Source: Actinomycetes bacterium (GTDB taxonomy: Bacteria > Actinomycetota > Actinomycetes > Actinomycetales > Cellulomonadaceae). From it: 8,838 bases of DNA. The DNA lies in NCBI GenBank assembly GCA_023390875.1, contig JAEWCA010000036.1, positions 1 through 8,838 on the forward strand, written 5' to 3'. The translations under genes were made by a program, and so were the position numbers. Every line of letters begins with the position of its first letter. Within the stretch, counting starts at the first letter, position 1. The notes below the pieces were generated by a model. That model made no database searches and was not told the DNA's origin. It worked only from the letters and a program-made list of their open reading frames with translations. Below, piece by piece: positions 1-6,461 of this stretch.

Positions 1-309
1 GGCGTCGGCGGGCGGGGACGCGCAGGTCCCCGCGGCGTCGCAGACCCTGACGTCGAGCGCGGCGTCCGCCAGCAGGCCTTCCCGGTCCAGCCACATGACG
101 CCGGTCAGCGTCGCGTCCCGCTCCAGCACGAACGTCGCCGAACGGGACTGGGGTGCGCCCGGTGCCAGGCCGTCGAACGCCAGCGTGAACTCCGGAGCCG
201 GCGCGGCCCGGGCGGCGGACGAGGGCACCAGGGCAGCGAACCCGGCGAGCGCGCACACCGCCCCGAACGCGAGCACCCCCGCGAGCACCGCCCTCGTGCG
301 TTCGCGCAT
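1..309 (-). CDS. Secreted protein, N-terminal part (cut by window edge)
   Basis: This is the last visible gene of the minus-strand operon; 103 codons are open to base 1 and the C-terminus lies outside the window. The ATG at 309 shares its A with the TGA of the signal peptidase gene (TGATG), so translation is probably coupled; only a weak AAGG lies about 13 bases upstream. The product starts MRERTRAVLA, followed by a hydrophobic stretch to about residue 29 and an A-R-A site near 33-35, which is an ordinary Sec signal peptide. The mature part begins APAPEFTLAFDG, looks beta-rich and has two cysteines (90 and 96) around a short loop, possibly a disulfide. It lacks the W-T-D motif of the other exported proteins here, so standard signal peptidase may process it. 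Its position suggests an accessory or surface role for the fibre-like proteins. I do not recognise the family. Confidence 0.8.
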   Translation of the reverse strand, partial: MRERTRAVLAGVLAFGAVCALAGFAALVPSSAARAAPAPEFTLAFDGLAPGAPQSRSATFVLERDATLTGVMWLDREGLLADAALDVRVCDAAGTCASPPADA

Positions 310-833
310 CACGTCGACGCGCCTTCACCGACGGGCGGGCGCCGCGGCGACGACGGCACGACGCTGAGGCCGATCAGTGCGAGCAGGGCCACCGCCAGCG
401 GGACCGAGACCGCCGGCCGGGACAGCACCATGACGACGTCACCCGCGCCCGGAACCGTGACCTGCGGCTGCCAGACCGTCGACGCGGCGTCCACCCGGTA
501 GGGCTGCGCGTCCGGGACGCCGTTGGCGTCGCCCTCCATCGTGATCGAAAGCGTCGCCCCGTCGCCGGTCACGGCGGTCACCCGGTGGGTGACGAGCACG
601 CCGTTCAGCGGGCTAGGCAGGCTGGTCACCTCGCCCACGTCGACGTCCGTCGCCCGCACCGGCAGCGCGAGCAGCAGGTCACCGCGACGGATGGTGGGCT
701 CCATCGAGCCGGACACCACCACCAGCGGCTGGACCCAGCCGAGCGCGTGCGCGAACCAGAGCGCACCCGAGAGCACGCCCAGGGCTGCCGTGGCCCAGAG
801 CAGGGCGCCGCCGGCACGTCGCAGGACGGGCAT
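309..833 (-). CDS. sipW: SipW/ER-type signal peptidase I
   Basis: Membrane serine peptidase (family S26B) that removes signal peptides from exported proteins. The 174-residue product has an N-terminal membrane segment (about 9-34), then the catalytic serine box S-G-S-M-E-P with Ser43, the R-R-G-D box at 49-52, and T-H-R-V with His83 where LepB-type enzymes have lysine. A G-D-x-N-x-x-x-D box follows at 101-108, giving the third acidic residue, Asp108. A second hydrophobic segment (about 142-160) near the C-terminus matches SipW/archaeal/ER signal peptidases. Ser-His rather than Ser-Lys chemistry is the mark of this class, which in Bacillus processes TasA and TapA. It lies directly downstream of three proteins with W-T-D alternate signal peptides, its likely substrates. 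The ATG at 833 is preceded by GAAGGGA; 21 bases separate it from the gene upstream. The class is clear; the symbol is by analogy. Confidence 0.92.
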   Translation of the reverse strand: MPVLRRAGGALLWATAALGVLSGALWFAHALGWVQPLVVVSGSMEPTIRRGDLLLALPVRATDVDVGEVTSLPSPLNGVLVTHRVTAVTGDGATLSITMEGDANGVPDAQPYRVDAASTVWQPQVTVPGAGDVVMVLSRPAVSVPLAVALLALIGLSVVPSSPRRPPVGEGAST

Positions 834-854
834 CCGTCAGGTCCCTTCGGCGCG

Positions 855-1403
855 TCAGACGGACGTGCCCGTCACGTCGAACGTGATCGTGCCGTCCAGA
901 CCCTGCGCGGTGGCGGGGAACGCGGCCGTGGTGGTCACGTGGAGCGTGCCGTTGACGGGTGTCGTGCAGCCGGGGTCGGACGGGGTGGCGGTGCCGACGG
1001 CCGGAGCGGTCACCGTGACGGTGATCTCGGCGCCCGCCGCCGTGAACAGCGGCCCGGACAGCACCGGCGTCGAGACCGCCGTGATGGTCCCCGGCGTCGA
1101 ACCGACGTCGCACAGCTGGAACAGCACGTCGAAGTCCATCGACGGGGACAGCGCCGACAGCTCGGCAGACGTCAGCGTGATGGGGGTGGTGTCGCTGTCG
1201 CCCGGGATGCCCACGTCCGACCAGGCGCCGGACGTGCCGGCACGTCCTTGAAGGTCGTAGCTGGACGCGGTGGCGGTCGTCGAGAAGAAGACGTCGTCGG
1301 TCCACAGCGCGGTGGTGACGGCGGCGCCGATCCCGAGGACGGCCACGGCAGCGAGCGCGAGCCGGATCGTGTGGCGACGAGTTCGGGTCTGGGTGTCGGA
1401 CAT
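855..1403 (-). CDS. SipW-dependent, TasA/camelysin-like exported protein (paralogue C)
   Basis: A 182-residue exported protein. A GTG in frame at 1427 would add eight residues, but the ATG at 1403 has an excellent GGGAGGA six bases upstream, so I use it. The N-terminus has a basic stretch (T-R-T-R-R-H), a hydrophobic core at about 13-33 and then W-T-D at 34-36, the alternate signal peptide recognised by SipW-type peptidases. The mature start, S-T-T-A-T-A-S-S-Y-D-L, parallels the A-T-F-A-S-G-T-L-D-L segment of Bacillus TasA. The body is rich in Thr, Val and Ala and is probably all-beta; Cys98 and Cys146 could pair. It is a paralogue of the 2319-2870 gene, sharing S-S-Y-D, Q-x-R, W-x-D-V-G and P-G-D-x-D-T. 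A role as a surface or matrix fibre subunit is inferred from the family resemblance and the adjacent peptidase, not shown. Confidence 0.85.
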   Translation of the reverse strand: MSDTQTRTRRHTIRLALAAVAVLGIGAAVTTALWTDDVFFSTTATASSYDLQGRAGTSGAWSDVGIPGDSDTTPITLTSAELSALSPSMDFDVLFQLCDVGSTPGTITAVSTPVLSGPLFTAAGAEITVTVTAPAVGTATPSDPGCTTPVNGTLHVTTTAAFPATAQGLDGTITFDVTGTSV

Positions 1404-1409
1404 GGTGGT

Positions 1410-1416
1410 TCCTCCC
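1410..1416 (-). promoter_or_regulatory. Ribosome binding site fixing the start of gene C
   Basis: GGGAGGA on the minus strand, six bases before the ATG at 1403. It lies inside the longer GTG-initiated reading (from 1427), which argues for the shorter protein. Confidence 0.75.
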
Positions 1417-1427
1417 TCTGCTTGCAC

Positions 1428-2312
1428 CTAGGACGCGCACGACTGCAATGTCACGTCCGCCCACTGGTTGATGTTGCGGGTGGCTGCCGAGTACCCGGTG
1501 AGCGTCACGAGGTAGTCGGCGCCGGTCGCCCCTTGCGCGGACGGGCCGGCCCAGACGACCAGCGGCAGCCACCGGTCGTAAGTGGCCTGGTCGATGACCG
1601 ACCCGGCGAGCGCCTCGTCGAGGATCGCCTTGTAGTCGAAGTTGGCCGTGAACCCGACGTAGTACGGCAGGTGGCCCGTGACGACGACGGTGACGCACGG
1701 GTTGAACCCGGGCGGCACGTCGAGCGTCGCGCTCACCACCGTGTAGGTGGTCGGGCCCTCCGGCTGCCAGGGCGGGTCGGGGACGTTGGCGCAGAACTTC
1801 TCGACCACCGGGTTCCCGGCGCTGACCAGCTGGGCGCTGTTGAACGGGTCGGGCGTCAGGTAGACGAGCCCGCTGGTCGCGAGGTCGGGCGACGGCGTCA
1901 GTGTGGAGAAGTACCCGGCCGGGAAGTAGATGTTGCCGATCATCGCGGTGGTGAACGGGGCCGACCAGTTGAACGGCGGCACGTCGAGGTGGAGGGTGAC
2001 CCGCCAGGCGACCGGGGTGACGGACGGCGACGTGATGGTGAACTGGAGGCAGAAGTTGTTCGGCGTCGGGCTCGGGCCGCCCTCCGAGCTCCAGACCCAC
2101 TCGTCGGGCCCTCCCTGGATGACGGTGTTCGGGTCCTCGGACGTGATCGGCAGGGTCAGCGCGGGTGGGTCGGCCCGGGCGACGACGGAGACGAGCGTGA
2201 CACCGCTGTCGGTCCACGCGGCCGCCGTGCGCCCGGGCAACGACCCGGCGAGCCCGACGAGCAGGAGTGCCGCACCGGCGAGGGCGACGACGGACCGGGC
2301 TCTCCTGCTCAC
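1428..2312 (-). CDS. Exported protein with alternate (W-T-D) signal peptide, unknown family (B)
   Basis: A 294-residue exported protein, the largest of the three putative SipW substrates. The GTG start at 2312 lies six bases after the stop of the gene upstream, with only a weak AGG before it, so translational coupling is likely. After M-S-R-R-A-R comes a hydrophobic segment (about 8-24) and then A-A-A-W-T-D ending at residue 35, the alternate signal peptide motif. The mature start (V-T-L-V-S-V-V-A-R-A-D-P-P-A-L-T-L) resembles a TasA/camelysin first strand. The rest is rich in Pro, Trp, Tyr and Asn and has four cysteines at 88, 174, 206 and 292, enough for two disulfides; Cys292 is three residues from the end. 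I do not recognise the fold. Its place beside two TasA-like paralogues suggests an anchor, cap or minor subunit, as TapA is to TasA, but I see no sequence match to TapA. Confidence 0.85.
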   Translation of the reverse strand: MSRRARSVVALAGAALLLVGLAGSLPGRTAAAWTDSGVTLVSVVARADPPALTLPITSEDPNTVIQGGPDEWVWSSEGGPSPTPNNFCLQFTITSPSVTPVAWRVTLHLDVPPFNWSAPFTTAMIGNIYFPAGYFSTLTPSPDLATSGLVYLTPDPFNSAQLVSAGNPVVEKFCANVPDPPWQPEGPTTYTVVSATLDVPPGFNPCVTVVVTGHLPYYVGFTANFDYKAILDEALAGSVIDQATYDRWLPLVVWAGPSAQGATGADYLVTLTGYSAATRNINQWADVTLQSCAS

Positions 2313-2318
2313 GGCGGC

Positions 2319-2870
2319 CTACACGCTCTCGCAGACGATCCGCAGCCGGATCACGTCGGTCACGCCCCCACTGCCGCGCGCCCAGTCGGACCGGGTGGTC
2401 AGCTGGATGTACCCGGTGATCTGGTCGGTGTCGTTGCAGGAGCCGGCCGGCAGCACCGTCCCGATGCTGATGGTGTCGACGTTCACGCTCGCGAGGTCGA
2501 CGAGGGTGCCGGAGTTGGTGATCTCGGCGGCTGCGAGCACGCCGTCTGCGTCGCCCGCATTGCACAGGTAGATCGGGACCGCGTAGCTGGTGCCGGGGAG
2601 GGCGCCCTCGATGGGCGGGATGACGATCTCGGAGCCCGGCACGTCGGTGTCGGGGTCGCCGGGAAGGCCGACGTCCTGCCACGGCCCCGTGGCGGAGGTA
2701 CGAGCCTGGATGTCGTAGCTGGAGGAGCGTGCCGTGGCGGTGAGCCGGTCCTGGTCCGTCCAGGCGGCGGCCGTCATCGCGACGCCGATGCCTGCCACGA
2801 CCACGCACGTGAGCGCGAGCCGGACGGCCACGCGCGCCGATGCGGAGGCGGCTCGAGCGTCTGCGGCCAC
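2319..2870 (-). CDS. SipW-dependent, TasA/camelysin-like exported protein (paralogue A)
   Basis: First gene of the minus-strand operon; 183 residues from the GTG at 2870. The frame is open to another GTG at 2909 (196 residues), but GGAGG five bases before 2870 and the weak site at 2909 favour the shorter form. After an Ala/Arg-rich start, the hydrophobic core (about 16-34) runs into A-A-A-W-T-D with W-T-D at 37-39, the alternate signal peptide of SipW substrates. T-A-T-A-R-S-S-S-Y-D-I follows, then W-Q-D-V-G-L-P-G-D, and later A-L-P-G-T-S-Y with Y-L-C-N-A-G-D, which parallels the L-K-P-G-D and N-N-G motifs of TasA. Cysteines at 103, 145 and 180; the first two match those of paralogue C. Probable extracellular beta-sandwich subunit of a fibre or surface layer; that role is inference. 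It ends in TAG six bases before the next start. Confidence 0.85.
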   Translation of the reverse strand: MAADARAASASARVAVRLALTCVVVAGIGVAMTAAAWTDQDRLTATARSSSYDIQARTSATGPWQDVGLPGDPDTDVPGSEIVIPPIEGALPGTSYAVPIYLCNAGDADGVLAAAEITNSGTLVDLASVNVDTISIGTVLPAGSCNDTDQITGYIQLTTRSDWARGSGGVTDVIRLRIVCESV

Positions 2871-2875
2871 GGAGA

Positions 2876-2880
2876 CCTCC
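2876..2880 (-). promoter_or_regulatory. Ribosome binding site fixing the start of gene A
   Basis: GGAGG on the minus strand, five bases before the GTG at 2870. It lies in one arm of a small inverted repeat (A-C-C-T-C at 2887-2883 and G-A-G-G-T at 2879-2875 on the transcript, three-base loop), so the site could be partly masked in the mRNA. Confidence 0.6.
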
Positions 2881-2969
2881 GCGAGGTGGAGTTCCTTGCA
2901 GTCTGGCACCGTCCCGTGCCTGGGGCACCTGGTTGCGGCGGGCGCCCCGCCCCGGCGTGGTGCCGCGGA

Positions 2970-2975
2970 ACACTA
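2970..2975 (-). promoter_or_regulatory. Possible -10 box for the minus-strand operon
   Basis: TAGTGT on the minus strand fits the actinobacterial TAnnnT pattern and overlaps the gatC -10 by two bases. It would give a leader of roughly 90 bases before the GTG at 2870. No convincing -35 is visible; this is a weak call made because the 77-101 bp gap must hold promoters for both directions. Confidence 0.25.
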
Positions 2976-2979
2976 GACT
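2974..2979 (+). promoter_or_regulatory. -10 box of gatCAB promoter (leaderless)
   Basis: TAGACT matches TAnnnT and ends seven bases before the ATG at 2987, so transcription would start at or next to the A of the start codon. No Shine-Dalgarno sequence precedes gatC, which fits a leaderless mRNA, common in actinobacteria. The -35 region is GC-rich with no clear match. Confidence 0.55.
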
Positions 2980-2986
2980 CCTCGCC

Positions 2987-3286
2987 ATGTCCACCCTCTC
3001 TCGCGACGAGGTCGCGCGCGTGGCGGGCCTGGCACGGATCGACCTCACGCCGGCGGAGCTCGACCGCCTCGCGGGCGAGCTCGACGTCATCGTCGAGTCG
3101 GTCGCACGCGTGAGCGAGATCGCCACGCCCGACGTGCCGGCCACCAGCCACCCCCTGCCGCTGACGAACGTGTTCCGACCCGACGTGCCCGTGACGCCGG
3201 TCGACCGCGACGCGGTCCTGGCCGCGGCGCCCGCGTCGGAGGACGGCAAGTTCCTCGTGCCGCAGATCCTGGGGGAGGACGCGTGA
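2987..3286 (+). CDS. gatC: Asp/Glu-tRNA(Asn/Gln) amidotransferase subunit C
   Basis: The 99-residue small subunit of GatCAB, which turns misacylated Glu-tRNA(Gln), and often Asp-tRNA(Asn), into the correct Gln- or Asn-tRNA in the cytoplasm. GatC wraps around GatA and stabilises its contact with GatB. Family hallmarks are the start [17 protein letters not shown], the L-D-V-I-V-E-S-V helix, the proline-rich linker with P-L-T-N-V-F-R-P-D and the C-terminal F-L-V-P-Q-I-L. The length is normal. The frame is open further upstream, but the ATG at 2987 gives the standard N-terminus and sits right after a -10 box, suggesting leaderless translation. Its TGA overlaps the gatA GTG by four bases, so the three gat genes form one coupled operon. 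Confidence 0.96.
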   Translation: MSTLSRDEVARVAGLARIDLTPAELDRLAGELDVIVESVARVSEIATPDVPATSHPLPLTNVFRPDVPVTPVDRDAVLAAAPASEDGKFLVPQILGEDA

Positions 3287-4788
3287 CCGACCTCACCAGG
3301 CTGTCGGCGGCGGATCTCGCCGAGAGGCTCGCCGCGAAGGAGGTGTCGAGCGTCGAGGCGACGCAGGCGCACCTCGACCGGATCGCCGCCGTCGACGGCG
3401 CCGTGCACGCGTTCCTGCACGTCAGCGGCGAGGAGGCGCTCGCCACCGCGGCCGACGTCGACGCGCGCCGCGCTGCCGGTGAGGACCTGCACGCGCTCGC
3501 GGGTGTGCCGATCGCGGTCAAGGACGTCGTCGTGACGAAGGGCCTGCCGACCACGGCGGGCTCGAAGATCCTCGAGGGCTGGGTGCCGCCGTACGACGCG
3601 ACGCTCGTCGAGCGGATCAAGGCCGCGGGCCTGCCGATCCTCGGCAAGACGAACATGGACGAGTTCGCGATGGGCTCGTCGACCGAGCACTCCGCGTTCG
3701 GCAACACGCACAACCCGTGGGACCTCACGCGCATCCCCGGCGGGTCGGGTGGCGGGTCCGCCGCCGCGGTCGCCGCGTACGAGGCACCGCTGGCCATCGG
3801 CACGGACACGGGCGGCTCGATCCGTCAGCCCGGCGCCGTCACCGGCACGGTCGGGGTGAAGCCGACGTACGGCTCGGTGTCCCGCTACGGCCTCATCGCG
3901 ATGGCGTCGAGCCTCGACCAGGCCGGCCCGGTGACCCGCACGGTGCTCGACTCGGCGTTGCTGCACGAGCTCATCGGCGGCCACGACCCGCTCGACTCCA
4001 CGTCGATCGCGGAGCCGCTGCCGGCGCTCGTCGCCGCGGCCCGCGCCGGGGCGACCGGGGACCTGAGCGGCGTGCGCGTCGGCGTGATCCGCGAGCTGCA
4101 GGGCGAGGGGTACCAGGCGGGCGTGCTCGCCCGGTTCACCGAGTCGCTCGCGATCCTCGAGCGCGCGGGCGCGGAGATCGTCGAGGTCTCGTGCCCGCAC
4201 TTCGACTACGCGCTCGGCGCGTACTACCTGATCATGCCGAGCGAGGCGTCGAGCAACCTGGCGAAGTTCGACGGCATGCGGTTCGGCCTGCGGGTGGTCC
4301 CCGAGGACAACCCGACGGCCGAGCGCGTCATGTCGGCGACGCGCGGGCAGGGCTTCGGCGACGAGGTCAAGCGCCGCATCATCCTCGGCACGTACGCGCT
4401 GTCCGCCGGCTACTACGACGCGTACTACGGCTCGGCCCAGAAGGTCCGCACGCTCATCCAGCGCGACTTCGACGCCGCGTTCGCCACGGCCGACGTGCTG
4501 GTGTCGCCCACGGCGCCGACCACGGCGTTCAAGCTCGGCGAGAAGCTCGACGACCCGCTCGCGATGTACCTCAACGACGTCGCGACGATCCCCGCGAACC
4601 TCGCGGGCGTCCCCGGCCTGTCGCTGCCGAACGGCCTGAGCGACGACGGGCTGCCGGTCGGCTTCCAGGTGCTCGCCCCGGCGAAGGCCGACGACCGGCT
4701 GTACCGGGTCGGCGCCGCGCTCGAGGCGCTCCTCGAGAAGGAATGGGGCGGACCGCTGCTGAGCAAGGCCCCGGAGGTGGCCCGATGA
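3283..4788 (+). CDS. gatA: Asp/Glu-tRNA(Asn/Gln) amidotransferase subunit A
   Basis: The 501-residue glutaminase subunit of GatCAB: it releases ammonia from glutamine (or asparagine) and passes it to GatB. It belongs to the amidase-signature family. The catalytic triad is visible: Lys80 in I-A-V-K-D-V, the cis-Ser155 in P-G-G-S-G-G-G-S, and nucleophile Ser179 in [10 protein letters not shown]. All three are offset by one from the known S. aureus GatA residues (79, 154, 178). The second serine of the usual G-G-S-S motif is glycine here, which leaves the triad intact. Other conserved blocks include [12 protein letters not shown] and [13 protein letters not shown]. The GTG start has GGGGGAGG just upstream and overlaps the gatC stop (GTGA). 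The end overlaps the gatB start (ATGA). No sign of damage. Confidence 0.97.
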   Translation: MTDLTRLSAADLAERLAAKEVSSVEATQAHLDRIAAVDGAVHAFLHVSGEEALATAADVDARRAAGEDLHALAGVPIAVKDVVVTKGLPTTAGSKILEGWVPPYDATLVERIKAAGLPILGKTNMDEFAMGSSTEHSAFGNTHNPWDLTRIPGGSGGGSAAAVAAYEAPLAIGTDTGGSIRQPGAVTGTVGVKPTYGSVSRYGLIAMASSLDQAGPVTRTVLDSALLHELIGGHDPLDSTSIAEPLPALVAAARAGATGDLSGVRVGVIRELQGEGYQAGVLARFTESLAILERAGAEIVEVSCPHFDYALGAYYLIMPSEASSNLAKFDGMRFGLRVVPEDNPTAERVMSATRGQGFGDEVKRRIILGTYALSAGYYDAYYGSAQKVRTLIQRDFDAAFATADVLVSPTAPTTAFKLGEKLDDPLAMYLNDVATIPANLAGVPGLSLPNGLSDDGLPVGFQVLAPAKADDRLYRVGAALEALLEKEWGGPLLSKAPEVAR

Positions 4789-6284
4789 CGACCCTGGTGG
4801 ACTACGACGACGCGGTGGACCGCTACGACCCGGTCATCGGCATCGAGGTGCATGTCGAGCTCGGCACCCGCACCAAGATGTTCGACGGCGCGGCCGTGAC
4901 GTTCGGCGCCGAGCCGAACACGGAGGTCACCCCCGTGAGCCTCGGCCTGCCCGGTGCGCTCCCGGCGGTCAACGGCACGGCCGTCGAGTACGCGATCCGC
5001 ATCGGCCTCGCGCTCAACTGCTCCATCGCGGAGAGCTGCCGGTTCGCGCGGAAGAACTACTTCTACCCGGACGTCCCGAAGAACTTCCAGACGTCGCAGT
5101 ACGACGAGCCCATCGCGTACGACGGTCACGTGGACGTCGAGCTCGAGGACGGGACCGTGTTCCGTGTCGAGATCGAGCGCGCGCACATGGAGGAGGACGC
5201 CGGCAAGAACACGCACGTCGGCGGCGCCACGGGCCGCATCCACGGCGCGGAGTACTCGCTCGTCGACTACAACCGCGCCGGCATCCCGCTCGTCGAGATC
5301 GTCACGAAGCCGATCACGGGTGCCGGATCCCGCGCCCCCGAGGTCGCGCGCGCGTACGTGCAGACGCTGCGCGACCTGTTCCGGGCGCTCGGCGTGTCCG
5401 AGGCCCGCATGGAGCGCGGCAACGTCCGGGCGGACGTGAACGTGTCTCTCCGGAACACCCCGCAGGACGCGCTCGGCACCCGCACGGAGACCAAGAACGT
5501 CAACTCGTTCCGGTCCGTCGAGCGTGCGGTCCGCTACGAGATCGGCCGGCAGGCCGCGGTGCTCGACGACGGCGGCGCGATCGTCCAGGAGACCCGCCAC
5601 TGGCACGAGGACACGGGCACGACGACGTCGGGCCGCATCAAGTCCGACGCCGAGGACTACCGGTACTTCCCGGAGCCGGACCTCGTGCCGATCGCCCCGG
5701 ACCGCGCGTGGGTCGAGGAGATCCGCGCGTCGCTGCCCGAGCTCCCCGCCGCCCGCCGGCGCCGGCTGCAGGGCGAGTGGGGCTACGCGGACGCCGAGAT
5801 GCGCGACGTCGTGAACGCGGGCGCGGTCGAGCTCATCGAGGCGACCGTCGCGGCCGGCACGTCGCCCGCGGCGGCGCGCAAGTGGTGGATGGGCGAGCTG
5901 GCCCGCACGGCCAAGCAGCAGGAGGTCGAGCTCGACTCCCTGCCGATCACGCCCGCGCAGATCGCGTCGCTGCAGAAGCTCGTCGACGACGGCCGGATCA
6001 ACGACAAGCTCGCGCGCCAGGTGCTCGAGGGCGTGCTCGCCGGCGAGGGCGACCCCGAGGCCGTGGTCGTCGCGCGCGGGCTCGAGGTCGTCTCCGACGA
6101 CGGCCCGCTGCTCGAGGCCATCGATGCGGCGCTCGCCGCCCAGCCGGACATCGCCGACAAGATCCGCTCCGGCAACCTCGGCCCGGTCGGCGCGATCATC
6201 GGCGCCGTCATGAAGGCGACCCGGGGTCAGGCCGACGCGGGCCGGGTCCGCGAGCTGCTGCTGGAGCGCGTCGCCCAGGGCTGA
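4785..6284 (+). CDS. gatB: Asp/Glu-tRNA(Asn/Gln) amidotransferase subunit B
   Basis: The 499-residue tRNA-binding kinase/transamidase subunit of GatCAB: it phosphorylates the misattached Glu or Asp with ATP, then amidates it with ammonia channelled from GatA. The cradle domain opens with [11 protein letters not shown] at 16-26. It continues with [14 protein letters not shown] (89-102), H-M-E-E-D-A-G-K (134-141), [15 protein letters not shown] (158-172) and [10 protein letters not shown] (291-300). A helical domain follows. The YqeY-like C-terminal tail ends in [15 protein letters not shown], which binds the tRNA elbow in this family. The frame is open far upstream inside gatA, but the ATG at 4785 overlaps the gatA stop (ATGA), has GGAGG at 4773-4777 and gives the expected length. 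It is the last gat gene; a strong inverted repeat follows the stop. Confidence 0.97.
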   Translation: MTTLVDYDDAVDRYDPVIGIEVHVELGTRTKMFDGAAVTFGAEPNTEVTPVSLGLPGALPAVNGTAVEYAIRIGLALNCSIAESCRFARKNYFYPDVPKNFQTSQYDEPIAYDGHVDVELEDGTVFRVEIERAHMEEDAGKNTHVGGATGRIHGAEYSLVDYNRAGIPLVEIVTKPITGAGSRAPEVARAYVQTLRDLFRALGVSEARMERGNVRADVNVSLRNTPQDALGTRTETKNVNSFRSVERAVRYEIGRQAAVLDDGGAIVQETRHWHEDTGTTTSGRIKSDAEDYRYFPEPDLVPIAPDRAWVEEIRASLPELPAARRRRLQGEWGYADAEMRDVVNAGAVELIEATVAAGTSPAAARKWWMGELARTAKQQEVELDSLPITPAQIASLQKLVDDGRINDKLARQVLEGVLAGEGDPEAVVVARGLEVVSDDGPLLEAIDAALAAQPDIADKIRSGNLGPVGAIIGAVMKATRGQADAGRVRELLLERVAQG

Positions 6285-6286
6285 CC

Positions 6287-6329
6287 GTGTGCAGCGTTCG
6301 TGTCGCGGGACGGCACGAACGCTGCACAC
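6287..6329. terminator. Perfect 16-bp inverted repeat after gatB (terminator-like)
   Basis: The arm GTGTGCAGCGTTCGTG (6287-6302) is matched exactly by CACGAACGCTGCACAC (6314-6329). Inside, T-C-G at 6303-6305 can also pair with C-G-G at 6311-6313 (one G-U), leaving a five-base loop. It starts two bases after the gatB stop, as a terminator would, but no T-run follows on either side. It may act as a U-less terminator, an mRNA 3'-end stabiliser or a copy of a dispersed palindromic repeat. Confidence 0.6.
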
Positions 6330-6413
6330 AGTGGCTCCCGTGGTGCCCAGGCAAGCGGTGCCGTGGGGACGGCCGTGCGGCGACGTCGCAACACCCCGGT
6401 CACACGACGTCCC

Positions 6414-6419
6414 TACGAT
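6414..6419 (+). promoter_or_regulatory. Possible -10 box for the GNAT gene
   Basis: TACGAT matches TAnnnT, 42 bases before the ATG at 6462. The predicted transcript would start near 6426, at the foot of the hairpin described next. No clear -35 box is present. Weak support. Confidence 0.35.
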
Positions 6420-6425
6420 CGACGA

Positions 6426-6446
6426 CGGCACCCCGGACGGGTGCCG
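6426..6446 (+). repeat. 8-bp inverted repeat in the GNAT leader
   Basis: CGGCACCC (6426-6433) and GGGTGCCG (6439-6446) form a GC-rich stem with a five-base loop, ending three bases before the GGGAG ribosome binding site (6450-6454). In RNA it would be stable and could affect ribosome access or mRNA end stability. There is no T-run, so an ordinary terminator is unlikely. Confidence 0.5.
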
Positions 6447-6461
6447 GACGGGAGTGGTCCG

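Noticed and set aside
1404..1427. GTG at 1427 as the start of gene C
   Set aside because: It places the GGGAGGA ribosome binding site inside the coding region and overhangs the stop region of the gene upstream; the ATG at 1403 explains the site.
2910..2940. Short inverted repeat GTGCC/GGCAC in the gatC upstream gap as a terminator
   Set aside because: Only five pairs with no T-run and no gene ending there; chance level in this base composition.
585..3113. 842-codon open frame on the plus strand across the minus-strand surface operon
   Set aside because: The translation is Arg/Gly/Asp/His-rich with no domain logic, and it is antisense to five genes with clear motifs; it is a GC-driven shadow.
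679..4200. 1173-codon open frame on the minus strand running through gatC and gatA
   Set aside because: It overlaps unmistakable genes on both strands and its product is low-complexity, Arg-rich; shadow of high-GC coding.
3717..4784. Long N-terminal extension of gatB inside gatA
   Set aside because: The extension is Arg-rich shadow sequence; the ATG at 4785 has a good ribosome binding site, the ATGA overlap and the normal GatB start.
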